This document shows positions 6,618-14,628 of a stretch of 21,697 bases of DNA, one piece after another. This stretch comes from Candidatus Bathyarchaeota archaeon (GTDB lineage Archaea > Thermoproteota > Bathyarchaeia > 40CM-2-53-6), in the NCBI GenBank assembly GCA_005888695.1, contig VBBH01000021.1, forward strand, positions 1 to 21,697. The letters run 5' to 3'. Position 1 is the stretch's first letter, and each line of letters opens with the position of its first letter. Made by a program: the position numbers and the translations under genes. The notes beneath the pieces are model-generated. The model had not been told where the DNA came from, searched no databases, and saw only the letters and a program-made list of their open reading frames with translations.

Positions 6618-7865
6618 TTGGCGTCGAGCCCGGAGTTTGTCCTCCTCCTTGACCTGGGTCTAACAATTCTAGCGGCACTCGGATTCGGTTTCCTGTTCTC
6701 CAAAGCTAAGCTTCCAATTGTCGCGGGTCAACTCGTCGCCGGAATGCTGATTGGTCCATACGGCTTAGGTCTAATCCAAGACTTGGGGGTGATAAATCTC
6801 CTAGCATCACTAGGAATAATCCTCCTGATGTTCACGGTTGGGCTGGAGATGGATCCTCTTGACATTCGAAGACTCGGTCCGAAGATTCTCATAGTTACCA
6901 TTGTCGAACTAGGCTTGACTTTCACGTCCGTCGCAATCGTCGGGTTCTGGGCAGGCTTGACGTATCTAGAAGCAATATTTGCTGCAGGGGTCGTATCGAT
7001 AACCAGTACTGCCATACTGAGCAAGCTGCTTGTTGAAACCGACACGTTGCACTCGAAAGGATCGCAACTAGCCCTCACGGTATCTGTGGTCGAAGACGTC
7101 TCTTCTATACTAATACTGATTCTGCTTCCGGGACTAGTGGCAGCGGACAGACAACTCTCCATCATACAGTTCCTAATCTTTGTTGGTAAGGGCCTCCTAT
7201 TACTGATCATCATTCTCGGCTTCGGATTGAAAGTGGCCCCAGTGATAATCGACCGGTTGAGTATGCATCAAGAGGAGAGCTTCCGTGAAACCGCTTTCTT
7301 GGTCGCGTTATCTCTAGGTTTCGCATTCGCGATTCTCTCCTCATACTTTGGATTCTCGCCCGCGATCGGCGCGTTCCTGGCGGGATTAATGATACGTGGA
7401 CGTCAGGCCAAATTCGTCATGCAGAAAATTGCCCCAGTAAAGGATCTCTTCGTTGTACTCTTCTTTGTCTCCATGGGCACACTCATCAATATCGGAGCAA
7501 TCCTGACCCTTACAATTCCACTCTTCGCAATCCTCTCGGTGGCGATACTGGGTAAATTTGTTGGAAGCTGGGCAGGCGCAAGACTGACCAGGGCGAGAGA
7601 TCAAGCAAACATGGTCGGGGTGGCGATGCTACCGAGAGGAGAATTCGCATTCATTATCGCCCAAGAAGGGGTCGGCCTCGGCGTTGCGGCCCAATTACTA
7701 TATCCTGTAGCGGGATTGTCAATGCTAGTCACATCAGTTCTGACGTCGATCGGCCTCCGGATAATCAAGCCAAAGCTGATCACTTCGCCGATAATCGAGA
7801 CAACAGCCCGAATCCCACGACCCCACGTGCACCACCGTGATCGCGGAGAGAGTACTTCCACTTGA
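6618..7865 (+). CDS. CPA2-family (Kef-type) cation/proton antiporter, membrane domain only
   Basis: A 415-residue polytopic membrane protein with about 12 helices and the classic features of the monovalent cation:proton antiporter-2 family. These are KLPIVAGQLVAGMLIGPYGL (about 30-49) in the second helix, LMFTVGLEMD (70-79), the fifth-helix SITSTAILSKLL and the ion-site VVEDVSSIL. In the C-terminal half come FGFSPAIGAFLAGLMI, DLFVVLFFVSMGT and MLPRGEFAFIIAQEG. It should exchange K+ or Na+ for protons across the cell membrane. It stops soon after the last helix, so the cytosolic TrkA-N/RCK regulatory domain of bacterial KefB/KefC is absent. The first start is TTG 6618; an in-frame TAA lies 39 bases upstream. 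Its stop overlaps the start of the next gene, so the two are translationally coupled. The ion is inferred at family level only. Confidence 0.9.
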   Translation: MASSPEFVLLLDLGLTILAALGFGFLFSKAKLPIVAGQLVAGMLIGPYGLGLIQDLGVINLLASLGIILLMFTVGLEMDPLDIRRLGPKILIVTIVELGLTFTSVAIVGFWAGLTYLEAIFAAGVVSITSTAILSKLLVETDTLHSKGSQLALTVSVVEDVSSILILILLPGLVAADRQLSIIQFLIFVGKGLLLLIIILGFGLKVAPVIIDRLSMHQEESFRETAFLVALSLGFAFAILSSYFGFSPAIGAFLAGLMIRGRQAKFVMQKIAPVKDLFVVLFFVSMGTLINIGAILTLTIPLFAILSVAILGKFVGSWAGARLTRARDQANMVGVAMLPRGEFAFIIAQEGVGLGVAAQLLYPVAGLSMLVTSVLTSIGLRIIKPKLITSPIIETTARIPRPHVHHRDRGESTST

Positions 7866-8506
7866 AACCACTAATTCTCCCTCGGGGCGTTGGATTATTG
7901 CTCGTGGGCTCGGGAATCTACTGGATACTCTCGAGTCTGTTGATTGCTTCATTCACTTCTTTGGCTCCAGAACTTCTTCGCCAGGTTCCACTCGGAACCG
8001 CTCTCCTCAGTATCGTCGGTATCGTCTGTCTTCTCGCAGGTTTCCCATCGTCTTATCGAGACATTCGTCTGCTGAACAGGTTGTTCTCTGAAACTAATGG
8101 ATGGATCTACACCCTTCCAATAATATTGGCCTCGGCGGACATCTATCTGACACTAATCGGGCTATCCTTTGGACGGACTGAGGAATTGAACCGGTTTGTT
8201 GCATCAGCCGCGAGTGCCGGATCATCATTCATGATCCCTTTCGCAATCTCTTACATGGTTCTGTCAGAAGGCTTAGCCGTCCTGATGCTCGGATTTGGGC
8301 GCCGTCTGTATGGTCCCTTGTCACATGAACGCTATCTCCCGTTCGCTCTAATCTGTGGAGCAGCCTCCTTCGGACCTCTTAGCAATCTACTAATCCTATC
8401 CGGAGCAACGAGTGGATTAACGAGCTACGCGACGGGAATCGTCGCCGCAGGCGTATTATCATTGACAGTGTATGCGACGTTGAGGCATGATCACAAATCT
8501 GCATAA
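7862..8506 (+). CDS. Six-helix membrane protein, DUF5658-like, coupled to the antiporter
   Basis: A 214-residue membrane protein with about six hydrophobic helices. The stretch SADIYLTLIGLSFG plus EELNRF (residues 91-112) resembles the D-x3-T-x2-G ... E-x-N pattern of DUF5658-type archaeal membrane proteins (D93, T97, G100, E108, N110). This assignment comes from memory of the pattern and is tentative. The start TTG 7862 overlaps the antiporter stop TGA in the four bases TTGA, so the two genes are almost certainly co-translated. A role as an accessory or regulatory subunit of the antiporter is inference from this coupling. No enzymatic motif is visible. Confidence 0.72.
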   Translation: MKPLILPRGVGLLLVGSGIYWILSSLLIASFTSLAPELLRQVPLGTALLSIVGIVCLLAGFPSSYRDIRLLNRLFSETNGWIYTLPIILASADIYLTLIGLSFGRTEELNRFVASAASAGSSFMIPFAISYMVLSEGLAVLMLGFGRRLYGPLSHERYLPFALICGAASFGPLSNLLILSGATSGLTSYATGIVAAGVLSLTVYATLRHDHKSA

Positions 8507-8599
8507 AGCGTCGTCGTTTTGGTTATTGAATAGGCCTATTACCTCATCTTTCCCGAGCATATTGCCTCTCATTGGATAATAGAGAAGGTGATAGAAGAT

Positions 8600-9004
8600 A
8601 TGGCAACACCAAAGAAGCTTGCAAGGAGGAAAAATCCGCGCTTCCTGGTCCAGGAGCACGATGCTCGCAGACTTCACTGGGATTTCCGGCTTGAGCTTGA
8701 CGGTGTTCTAAAGAGTTGGGCCGTGCCGAAAGGAGTCCCAACCGAACCTGGCGTCAAGCGCTTAGCTGTACAGGTCCCGGATCATCCATTAAGCTACTTC
8801 GGTTTCGAAGGAGAGATACCCGAGGGACAATATGGAGCGGGCACTGTCAAGGTTTGGGACAAAGGAACCTTCGTCTTAACACTCAGAGAGCCCAGAAAAT
8901 ATCATTTCATCCTGAAAGGGAAGAAGTTGAAAGGTGATTATCGAATGATCAACTTCAAAGACCGAAATTGGTTGATCTATGAAGTGGCCCTGCATGATTC
9001 CTGA
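8600..9004 (+). CDS. Stand-alone LigD-type 3'-phosphoesterase (PE domain)
   Basis: A 134-residue protein that is a complete 3'-phosphoesterase domain like the N-terminal module of bacterial DNA ligase D. The signature EHDARRLHWDFRLE carries His20, His26, Asp28 and Arg30. VPDHPLSYFGFEGEIPEGQY carries His62 and Tyr66. Their spacing equals that of the catalytic set of Pseudomonas LigD (His42, His48, Asp50, Arg52, His84, Tyr88). The domain uses Mn2+ to remove a 3'-terminal ribonucleotide or 3'-phosphate and leave a 3'-OH. I chose ATG 8600 because AAGGTGAT (8585-8592), a Shine-Dalgarno sequence, lies seven bases before it; the upstream GTG 8588 lies inside that sequence. No Ku, ligase or primase gene is in the window, so it probably acts as a free end-cleaning enzyme. 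Similar free-standing PE proteins are known in Archaea. Confidence 0.92.
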   Translation: MATPKKLARRKNPRFLVQEHDARRLHWDFRLELDGVLKSWAVPKGVPTEPGVKRLAVQVPDHPLSYFGFEGEIPEGQYGAGTVKVWDKGTFVLTLREPRKYHFILKGKKLKGDYRMINFKDRNWLIYEVALHDS

Positions 9005-9032
9005 GACTAATCTGAAGTCAAACTGACCGCCC

Positions 9033-10193
9033 TTAAGCCCGGGTTTGGACTGGTGGGACAACTGGACGGTCCCGAATCAAGATTCTCGAGAGAGGGACGG
9101 AAACAAGCGCTACGGCCAGTGAGAAAATCACCACTGAATCTAGTGTTCCAGACACGTCAGCAATTAGACCGCCCGCCAACGGTCCTATACCTCCGCCTAT
9201 ACTGATTGCGGCCTCTAATAGTCCGAGCCCCTTGCCTCTATCACCGGTCGATGTGTAGTCCGAGACTAAAGCGGCGGCTGAGGATTGAATGAGAGGATAG
9301 ATGGGTATGATCCATAGTAACGCGACTACGAATATGTTCTTGATGAAGTAAATTGCGATAAAGTATGCAACGTAGCCTAGTGCGCCTGCAAGAAAGACAG
9401 GCTTCCTTCCAAGATTATCATTCAATGGTCCAACGAGCCTATAGGCCAGAGCCCCAAGACTCGTTGTCCCTGTTGCGGCCAGTCCGGCCATCAACTTCGA
9501 TCCTCTCAATACGTTGACGAGGTAGACGGTGAAGAAAACGTTGAACGCAGAGGTTGCGAAGATGACGAGGGCCGATAGTAAGCAGAGACCTGCGATTCTC
9601 CTGTTTCTCAAGAGCCTGCCAATCCCTTGAGAATCCATAAGCACATTGAAGGCCGGTGAATAGAAGGTCTCTTTTGAGGTGAATAGAACCGTTGCGACAC
9701 CTGCATAACCGAAAAGTGCGCCAAGCTCGAAGAGAGGAGTTGTGCCATACAGTTCGTAAAGTAGCCCGCCAGTTATCGTTGCGATACCGAAACCAAGTGA
9801 GGCGAAGGCCCAGAAACCCCCTATCGCTCGGCCGTAGCGTTGCGATGCCCATGTGGCGAGCGAAGCATAGACAGGCACGAAACTGGCAGAAAAGAATCCC
9901 ATCACTACTACCACAGAGACGTACTGCACGGGTGTGCTCAGAAATGGAAGACAAGTGAATCCTACTGCTTGGGCCAATGTGGAAACGAGAATGATTTCCT
10001 TGCCCTTTCGAATCCGATCCAGCAATACGCCCCAGACAGGTGGAAGGAGAGAGGGTACGAAATAGATCAATGAGATCAGAAGGAAGGATGCGTTTAGGGA
10101 TCGCAAATGAATCGGTAAGAATGTCCAGATTAGGCCATATGGTGCGTAGGCTAGAGCAGTTGAGAGGTTTACGCGAGCTCGTGGACCAACCAA
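9033..10193 (-). CDS. Major facilitator superfamily transporter
   Basis: A 386-residue protein with 12 predicted helices, typical of an MFS permease. The first helices read LSTALAYAPYGLIWTFLPIH and LLISLIYFVPSLLPPVWGVL. The cytosolic loops after helices 2 and 8 carry the family's motif A in forms LLDRIRKGK and GPLNDNLGRKP. Glycine-rich helices such as SIGGGIGPLAGGLIADVSG lie near the C-terminus. The substrate cannot be told; efflux of a small molecule or sugar-type uptake are both compatible. The start is TTG 10193; a TATA-like GTTTTAACG lies on this strand about 22 bases upstream, consistent with a leaderless message. It converges with the phosphoesterase gene, 28 bases stop to stop. Confidence 0.88.
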   Translation of the reverse strand: MVGPRARVNLSTALAYAPYGLIWTFLPIHLRSLNASFLLISLIYFVPSLLPPVWGVLLDRIRKGKEIILVSTLAQAVGFTCLPFLSTPVQYVSVVVVMGFFSASFVPVYASLATWASQRYGRAIGGFWAFASLGFGIATITGGLLYELYGTTPLFELGALFGYAGVATVLFTSKETFYSPAFNVLMDSQGIGRLLRNRRIAGLCLLSALVIFATSAFNVFFTVYLVNVLRGSKLMAGLAATGTTSLGALAYRLVGPLNDNLGRKPVFLAGALGYVAYFIAIYFIKNIFVVALLWIIPIYPLIQSSAAALVSDYTSTGDRGKGLGLLEAAISIGGGIGPLAGGLIADVSGTLDSVVIFSLAVALVSVPLSRILIRDRPVVPPVQTRA

Positions 10194-10236
10194 TACTCTC
10201 GTAAATTCCCCGTTAAAACAGAAATCCTACTCAGGG

Positions 10237-10479
10237 TTAGGGCGTCTTTGCAGACTGTGTACCCATTTGTCGCCGTATCTCTTCACTGATTCTCCGCCTC
10301 TCTGCCTCGTCGTGCGCCATAATCCATTGTAATTTGAGCTTGTGCATTGTTGACTCGATGCTCACTTTGGCTTCCTGCGTCGGGGGAATTGTCTTTGTCG
10401 AGGTCAAGACGGGTCTTCTCGTAGTCGCAGCATTCGATTGGGATATAACGATTCCATCATGGGGCGGAATTTTAGGCAA
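10237..10479 (-). CDS. Small hypothetical protein downstream of the prenyltransferase
   Basis: An 80-residue open frame beginning at TTG 10479, only four bases after the prenyltransferase stop, in the same orientation. The N-terminal 40 residues are polar and unstructured-looking. Residues 42-71 form a charged amphipathic helix (MHKLKLQWIMAHDEAERRRI then SEEIRRQMG). No signal peptide or membrane helix is present and no family is recognised. Tight spacing suggests an operon partner of the prenyltransferase, but the start codon is weak and the N-terminal composition is unremarkable. It may begin at the internal methionine before HKLK. Confidence 0.45.
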   Translation of the reverse strand: MPKIPPHDGIVISQSNAATTRRPVLTSTKTIPPTQEAKVSIESTMHKLKLQWIMAHDEAERRRISEEIRRQMGTQSAKTP

Positions 10480-10483
10480 TCAA

Positions 10484-11455
10484 CTAGATTCCAAGGAGAC
10501 CGCCGGCTACGAAACCGAGTATCATCAGGATTCCAAAGCTGAGATGGAGCATAATTGTCCCCGCGTTTGCGGGTATTATTGCGTGGGGGTCTTTGTAGTT
10601 CCTCTTCAATGTTCCGATGGCTTTCACTGCTACTGGAAGGCTCAGCAAGACAAGCAATGTGGTCGTATAGCGGAGTGCGATCAGGCCGAGGAGAATGTAC
10701 GCGGCTACCAGTAGATAGGATAAGACAACCATAGAGGTGTAGACCGCAATGGATTTGGAGTATCCAAGCCTCAACACCAGAGTCTTCTTACCCACTGCTC
10801 CGTCAGCTTCCATATCTGGAAACTCGTTGATCCAGAGTACTGCAGCAATCAAGAGTCCCACTGGGATCGAAGCCAGGATGGGTCGAATGTCAAGCGTCTG
10901 GGTCTGGACGTAGTAAGTGCCTAGCGTCATGATAGGGCCAAAATTCAATCCCACGATGAACTCGCCCACACCCCGATATGCCAATCGGAAAGGCGGTCCG
11001 ACATAGAAGTAGGATGAGATAACTCCGATCAAACCGATCCAAAACAAGTACGGCACATTAAGCGTGAAGAGAAAATAGATACCTATCAAACAACCGACAA
11101 GCAGACTCGTTGAGGAGACTAGTAGATGGGCCCGCTGGCCGACTAAGCCCGTTGTCAGTATGCGGCCGCCGCCAGCGAAGGGGTTTTGGTGGTTCACTTT
11201 CAAATCGTTTCCGCTCTTGAAGTCGAAGTAATCGTTGAACATGTTCGTGGCCACTTGGATGAGGATTCCCCCGACGAGTGAGAGAAGGAAAAGAGTCCAA
11301 TTGAACACGCCCGCCAATTGCCATGCCAATACCCCTCCCAGAACTATTGGTACGAGGCTGGCTTGCAGAAACGGGGCTCGCATTGTCCGAATCCACAGCA
11401 ATGCGAACGGTGGCTTCTGGTCCGTTGCGGATACGGAGGGGGGTGATGATGCCAA
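10484..11455 (-). CDS. UbiA-superfamily prenyltransferase, MenA-like
   Basis: A 323-residue membrane prenyltransferase with about nine helices. The first aspartate-rich motif is NMFNDYFDFKSGND (71-84) and the second NEFPDMEADGAVGKKT (210-225); both bind the Mg2+-diphosphate of the polyprenyl donor. ASLVPIVLGGVLAW near the start, NPFAGGGR (91-98), and YVGPPFRLAYRGVGE with NFGPIMTLGTYYVQT are characteristic of the MenA branch (1,4-dihydroxy-2-naphthoate polyprenyltransferase). The likely role is attachment of an isoprenoid chain to a quinone ring at the cell membrane. The start is TTG 11455, supported by a TATA element (11475-11482) 23 bases upstream. It is divergent from the geranylgeranyl reductase at 11618, which could saturate the side chain. 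An archaeal lipid (DGGGP synthase) role is less likely because of the MenA-type motifs. No other men genes are visible. Confidence 0.87.
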   Translation of the reverse strand: MASSPPSVSATDQKPPFALLWIRTMRAPFLQASLVPIVLGGVLAWQLAGVFNWTLFLLSLVGGILIQVATNMFNDYFDFKSGNDLKVNHQNPFAGGGRILTTGLVGQRAHLLVSSTSLLVGCLIGIYFLFTLNVPYLFWIGLIGVISSYFYVGPPFRLAYRGVGEFIVGLNFGPIMTLGTYYVQTQTLDIRPILASIPVGLLIAAVLWINEFPDMEADGAVGKKTLVLRLGYSKSIAVYTSMVVLSYLLVAAYILLGLIALRYTTTLLVLLSLPVAVKAIGTLKRNYKDPHAIIPANAGTIMLHLSFGILMILGFVAGGLLGI

Positions 11456-11474
11456 GAATGCTAAGCCTCTACCA

Positions 11475-11482
11475 CTATATGC
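11475..11482 (-). promoter_or_regulatory. TATA box of the prenyltransferase gene
   Basis: The minus strand reads GCATATAG, centred 23 bases before TTG 11455. This spacing supports both a leaderless transcript and the use of TTG as start. Confidence 0.5.
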
Positions 11483-11515
11483 AGAATACGAACTTGAACG
11501 CCGGAGGTCCGCGAG

Positions 11516-11525
11516 AAAATATAAG
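11516..11525 (+). promoter_or_regulatory. Strong BRE/TATA element for the geranylgeranyl reductase gene
   Basis: AAAATATAAG preceded by GCGAG is one of the best archaeal TATA matches in the window. Transcription should begin near 11545, giving a leader of about 70 bases before ATG 11618. It lies back to back with the prenyltransferase promoter, about 40 bases apart. Confidence 0.55.
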
Positions 11526-11617
11526 GGTTAGCACTCACCAGGTCGCAAATTGACATCCCAAAAGGCTAAAGCGGACTTTCAAAGCGCAAGAGTGAGTGTT
11601 CTAGCCGATTAGGCCGG

Positions 11618-13036
11618 ATGATTATGGGGTCCATAGAAGAACGAGACGTTGTGGTCGTTGGGGCTGGCATAGCCGGTTGCATGGCCGCGGCCACGATCGC
11701 GTTGAAGGGCAAGGGCGATGTTAGCGTTCTGCTTTTGGACCGTAATCCACCCCAGGACGTGGGTAAGAAGAATACGTTGGGCTGGGTCTGTGGAGACGCA
11801 GTCGGGGAACATCACATCAAGTATGTTCAAGACAGAATAGGCGCGACCTATGGAAAGCCGGAGATGGAGAACCGGGTCAGCGCGGTCTACGTCTTCTCGC
11901 CCGATATGAAGGTCCGTGTTCCCTTCGAAGGTCCGGGATACGTCTTGGATCGTCCAAAGTTTGGACGAAGACTGCTAGACGATGCGCTGAAGGCTGGAGT
12001 TGAATATCGAGGAAATGCCCAGGCCACGGAGCTCATTGCCGAGAACGGACAGATCGTCGGATTGAAAGGCCAAACAACCGGCACTTTGCCCAACTCGTAT
12101 TTCGAGATTCGCTCAAAGCTCATCATCGACGCTTCCGGAATGTCGACGAAACTCCGACGGGACCTTCAGATTCCAATAATGATGGAGAAAGAGATCGATA
12201 AAGACGACGTCGAACCAACTGCACGTCTGAATGCACGATTGAAGGAAGGAATCTCGGTGGAAACGTCTCACTGCGACATCTATCTCGACCAAGAGAAGGC
12301 ACCGGGCGGGTACCTCTGGCTCTTCCCGAAATCTTCCGACAAAGTGAACATAGGACTGGGAATTCAACAGCGCAGGAGTAACAGACCATTGAATGCATTG
12401 TTGAAGGACTGGTTGGCAACAGACGAGAGGTTCAAGGATATCCAACCATTGGCCGATGACAGCAACCTTACAGGGGCATGGCAGGTCAGCGTGCGTCACC
12501 AGAACGACTGCTTAGTAGCGAATGGTTACATGGTCTGCGGGGACGCGGCATGGTTCCCGAATCCGATTAGTGCTGGCGGGATTGGACCAGGACTGATCGG
12601 AGGAGTGATGGCGGGTGAGACAGCGGTTTCCGCGATAGAACGCGGAGATTTTTCAGAGAAGGGATTGTGGCAATACAATGTCGACTTCGTCGATAAGTAC
12701 GGAAACAAGACAGCCGCCTTGGAAGCATTTCGGGTCTACTTACAAACTCTAGACAATCGACAGATCAATTATGGAATGAGGCACTTCCTATCTCAATCGG
12801 AAGCCACAAGCATGTCTCTCGGAGAGATGCCTCATCTCTCGCCCATGCAGAAGCTGGTAAAACTGTTCGAGGGACTAGGCTCATACCGCGCGTTCAAAGG
12901 ACTGGTCTATACGATGGATCGCATGAAACGACTGAACAATCTCTATGCGAACTATCCAAAGACGCCGGAAGAATTCCCAGAATGGAAAAAGCAGGCCGAC
13001 AAAGCACTGGGTGAAGTCAAAACACGATTCCACTAG
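11618..13036 (+). CDS. Geranylgeranyl reductase family flavoprotein
   Basis: A 472-residue FAD enzyme of the archaeal/plant geranylgeranyl reductase family, which saturates isoprenoid double bonds of membrane lipids, quinones or polyprenols. Visible are the dinucleotide fold VVVVGAGIAGCMAAATIALK (11-30), LGWVCGDAVGEHH (54-66) with the active-site cysteine Cys58, and the substrate-channel motif GGYLWLFPKSSDKVNIGLG (230-248) holding the family's YxWxFP. The second FAD motif is YMVCGDAAWFPNP followed by ISAGGIGPGLIGGVMAGETA. The length slightly exceeds the usual 390-450. ATG 11618 is used; a second ATG two codons later is equally possible. It is divergent from the MenA-like gene, suggesting the pair makes a partly or fully saturated menaquinone, though a role in membrane lipid saturation is also possible. 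The electron donor is not evident. Confidence 0.92.
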   Translation: MIMGSIEERDVVVVGAGIAGCMAAATIALKGKGDVSVLLLDRNPPQDVGKKNTLGWVCGDAVGEHHIKYVQDRIGATYGKPEMENRVSAVYVFSPDMKVRVPFEGPGYVLDRPKFGRRLLDDALKAGVEYRGNAQATELIAENGQIVGLKGQTTGTLPNSYFEIRSKLIIDASGMSTKLRRDLQIPIMMEKEIDKDDVEPTARLNARLKEGISVETSHCDIYLDQEKAPGGYLWLFPKSSDKVNIGLGIQQRRSNRPLNALLKDWLATDERFKDIQPLADDSNLTGAWQVSVRHQNDCLVANGYMVCGDAAWFPNPISAGGIGPGLIGGVMAGETAVSAIERGDFSEKGLWQYNVDFVDKYGNKTAALEAFRVYLQTLDNRQINYGMRHFLSQSEATSMSLGEMPHLSPMQKLVKLFEGLGSYRAFKGLVYTMDRMKRLNNLYANYPKTPEEFPEWKKQADKALGEVKTRFH

Positions 13037-13085
13037 CACAAGATATCCGGAAATAACCAAACCAACGATCGGTCCGTAACTAGGT

Positions 13086-13095
13086 CAATAAATAG
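13086..13095 (+). promoter_or_regulatory. TATA box of the winged-helix gene at 13125
   Basis: CAATAAATAG is centred about 34 bases before ATG 13125, so the transcript would have a leader of only a few bases. Confidence 0.5.
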
Positions 13096-13124
13096 CGCAG
13101 GCCGTCGAGGAACTAGTTGAGAGA

Positions 13125-13697
13125 ATGCCCAACTCAAGCTTCGTCATTGTACCTGTTTCTCAGCCTATCGCCGGAAGCGACGACGAGCTAGTAATGGACA
13201 TGCTTGCCACAGGCCGAGGCACAATCTACAGTTTCCAAGGAATGCGTCGAAAGCTAGGTTTGCACCAGGAAAAGTTGACACGCATTCTCAAGAGATTGGA
13301 GGATGACAACCTCGTTATGAAGACGGTCGAGGGATATACGGAACTGAGAAGCCCCGGTCGCAAGGGTCCAAGACACGATATTGTCTACGGGGAACCCGTG
13401 ATCAGAGGTCACTTGCCGACGGGAACCAACCTAGACATGATCATGTCCCGGCTGAAGGGGCGCTGGTTCAAGAACTTCCGATGGTTGGGATACACTAGCA
13501 ACGACCGGGAACAATCCATGTACTGGATAACCGAGGACGGAAGGTCACAGGTTAGAGTTGAGTTGACCCCGTTAGAAGTGCGGGTCTGGGCGGAGAATGC
13601 GACTGGAACTAAGGAGGTCTCCTCACCAGTTCCGGCTGCTTACGAGCTTTTCGACCGGATAAGCCACGTATTACCCGGTCCTGGCGAGAACAGTTAG
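13125..13697 (+). CDS. Winged-helix DNA-binding protein with unknown C-terminal domain
   Basis: A 190-residue protein. Residues about 20-75 form a winged helix: DELVMDMLATGRGTIYSFQG, then RRKLGLHQEKLTRILKRLED, then DNLVMKTVEGYTEL, the typical helix-turn-helix and wing of archaeal MarR/Lrp-like regulators. Residues about 95-180 are a second domain, alpha-beta in pattern, with MIMSRLKGRWFKNFRWLGYT, SMYWITEDGRSQVRVEL and a C-terminal amphipathic helix. I do not recognise that domain; it may bind a ligand or dimerise. The start ATG 13125 is backed by a TATA element 34 bases upstream. It follows the geranylgeranyl reductase in the same direction with its own promoter. Regulator status is reasonably sure, the target unknown. 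Confidence 0.75.
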   Translation: MPNSSFVIVPVSQPIAGSDDELVMDMLATGRGTIYSFQGMRRKLGLHQEKLTRILKRLEDDNLVMKTVEGYTELRSPGRKGPRHDIVYGEPVIRGHLPTGTNLDMIMSRLKGRWFKNFRWLGYTSNDREQSMYWITEDGRSQVRVELTPLEVRVWAENATGTKEVSSPVPAAYELFDRISHVLPGPGENS

Positions 13698-13925
13698 TAG
13701 AATCCTTCTATTGACCAGATGGACGGCTCCCCAGTCAATATCCTATACCCTCTGCACTAGGTATGGGTAGTGAGAGATGTTGCTTAGCCAAAGAATATCC
13801 GTCAAATGGGCAATGGGGGTCAAGAGTGAGGATTGGCGTCCGATGGAACGTCATCCCCGACCGTTGAGGAGAAGGAACCCCGAAGAGATGGGACGATCGA
13901 TGCAAACTCGCACCGATCCTAGCCT

Positions 13926-14618
13926 CTAAACCGCCGCCTTCTTCTCTCGATAAAACCCACAATTACTGTTCAGTATGCACGTTGAGCATTTGGGCCCGAT
14001 GGGCCTACAGATTGATTGGCCGAACTTGACGAATACCTCGTTTAATTCCAACCAATCCCTGCGATCAGTAATACGCATAAGTTCTGTCTCAGTCTCCTCT
14101 GGGGTCTTTGTATGAACCAGTCCTAGCCTGTTGGATATTCTATGGACGTGTGTATCGACGGGAATGGCAGGCCTTCCGAACCCATAAACGAGGACGCAGT
14201 TCGCAGTTTTACGTCCCACGCCTGGAAGTTCCAATAATTCTTCTATCTTCTCGGGGACTCTTCCTCCATGCTTTTCAAGGAGAATCCTTGAGATCTCTTT
14301 GATTCGTCTCGCCTTTGTTTTGTAGAAGCCCACCGGTCGTATCAGACGCGAGACGACTCTCGCATCTGCTCTAGCTAGCTTCTTCACATCTCGATAACGC
14401 GAGAAAAGACGTGCCGAAGCTAAAGCGGTCACTGGATCACGTGTCCGCTGGGAAAGAACTGTGGCGATCAGGACCCGGAATGGGTCGCCGTTTGTTGAAT
14501 CTCCTATCTCTTGGAGAGTTGTCGACTCTGGTTGTACTCGCTTAACTGCGAGGGCAGCAGTGGAGATTATTTGATGAACATTCACTGCGGTCCTGCTCGG
14601 GGCAACGGTTTGAACCAC
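13926..14618 (-). CDS. nth: Endonuclease III (HhH-GPD DNA glycosylase/AP lyase, 4Fe-4S)
   Basis: A base-excision repair enzyme that removes oxidised pyrimidines and nicks the abasic site. Signs are [15 protein letters not shown] (substrate-contact helix with the conserved Gln), the helix-hairpin-helix [16 protein letters not shown] with the catalytic lysine, [15 protein letters not shown] with the catalytic aspartate, and a cluster loop with spacing C-x6-C-x2-C-x5-C ([17 protein letters not shown]). The open frame extends to TTG 14687, but that would overlap the endonuclease IV gene by 59 bases and add residues outside the family. I chose GTG 14618 (230 residues), ten bases after the nfo stop. 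GTG 14585 (219 residues) matches the family length even better. It is tandem with nfo, so one transcript probably serves both steps of repair. Confidence 0.92.
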   Translation of the reverse strand: MVQTVAPSRTAVNVHQIISTAALAVKRVQPESTTLQEIGDSTNGDPFRVLIATVLSQRTRDPVTALASARLFSRYRDVKKLARADARVVSRLIRPVGFYKTKARRIKEISRILLEKHGGRVPEKIEELLELPGVGRKTANCVLVYGFGRPAIPVDTHVHRISNRLGLVHTKTPEETETELMRITDRRDWLELNEVFVKFGQSICRPIGPKCSTCILNSNCGFYREKKAAV

Positions 14619-14628
14619 GGCTTTGGTC

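Noticed and set aside
13698..13925. 228-base gap between convergent genes, searched for tRNA, SRP RNA or C/D box RNA
   Set aside because: No T-loop, C/D boxes or SRP tetraloop motifs found. The 75-residue minus-strand frame there (13735-13962) runs into nth and has no coding character.
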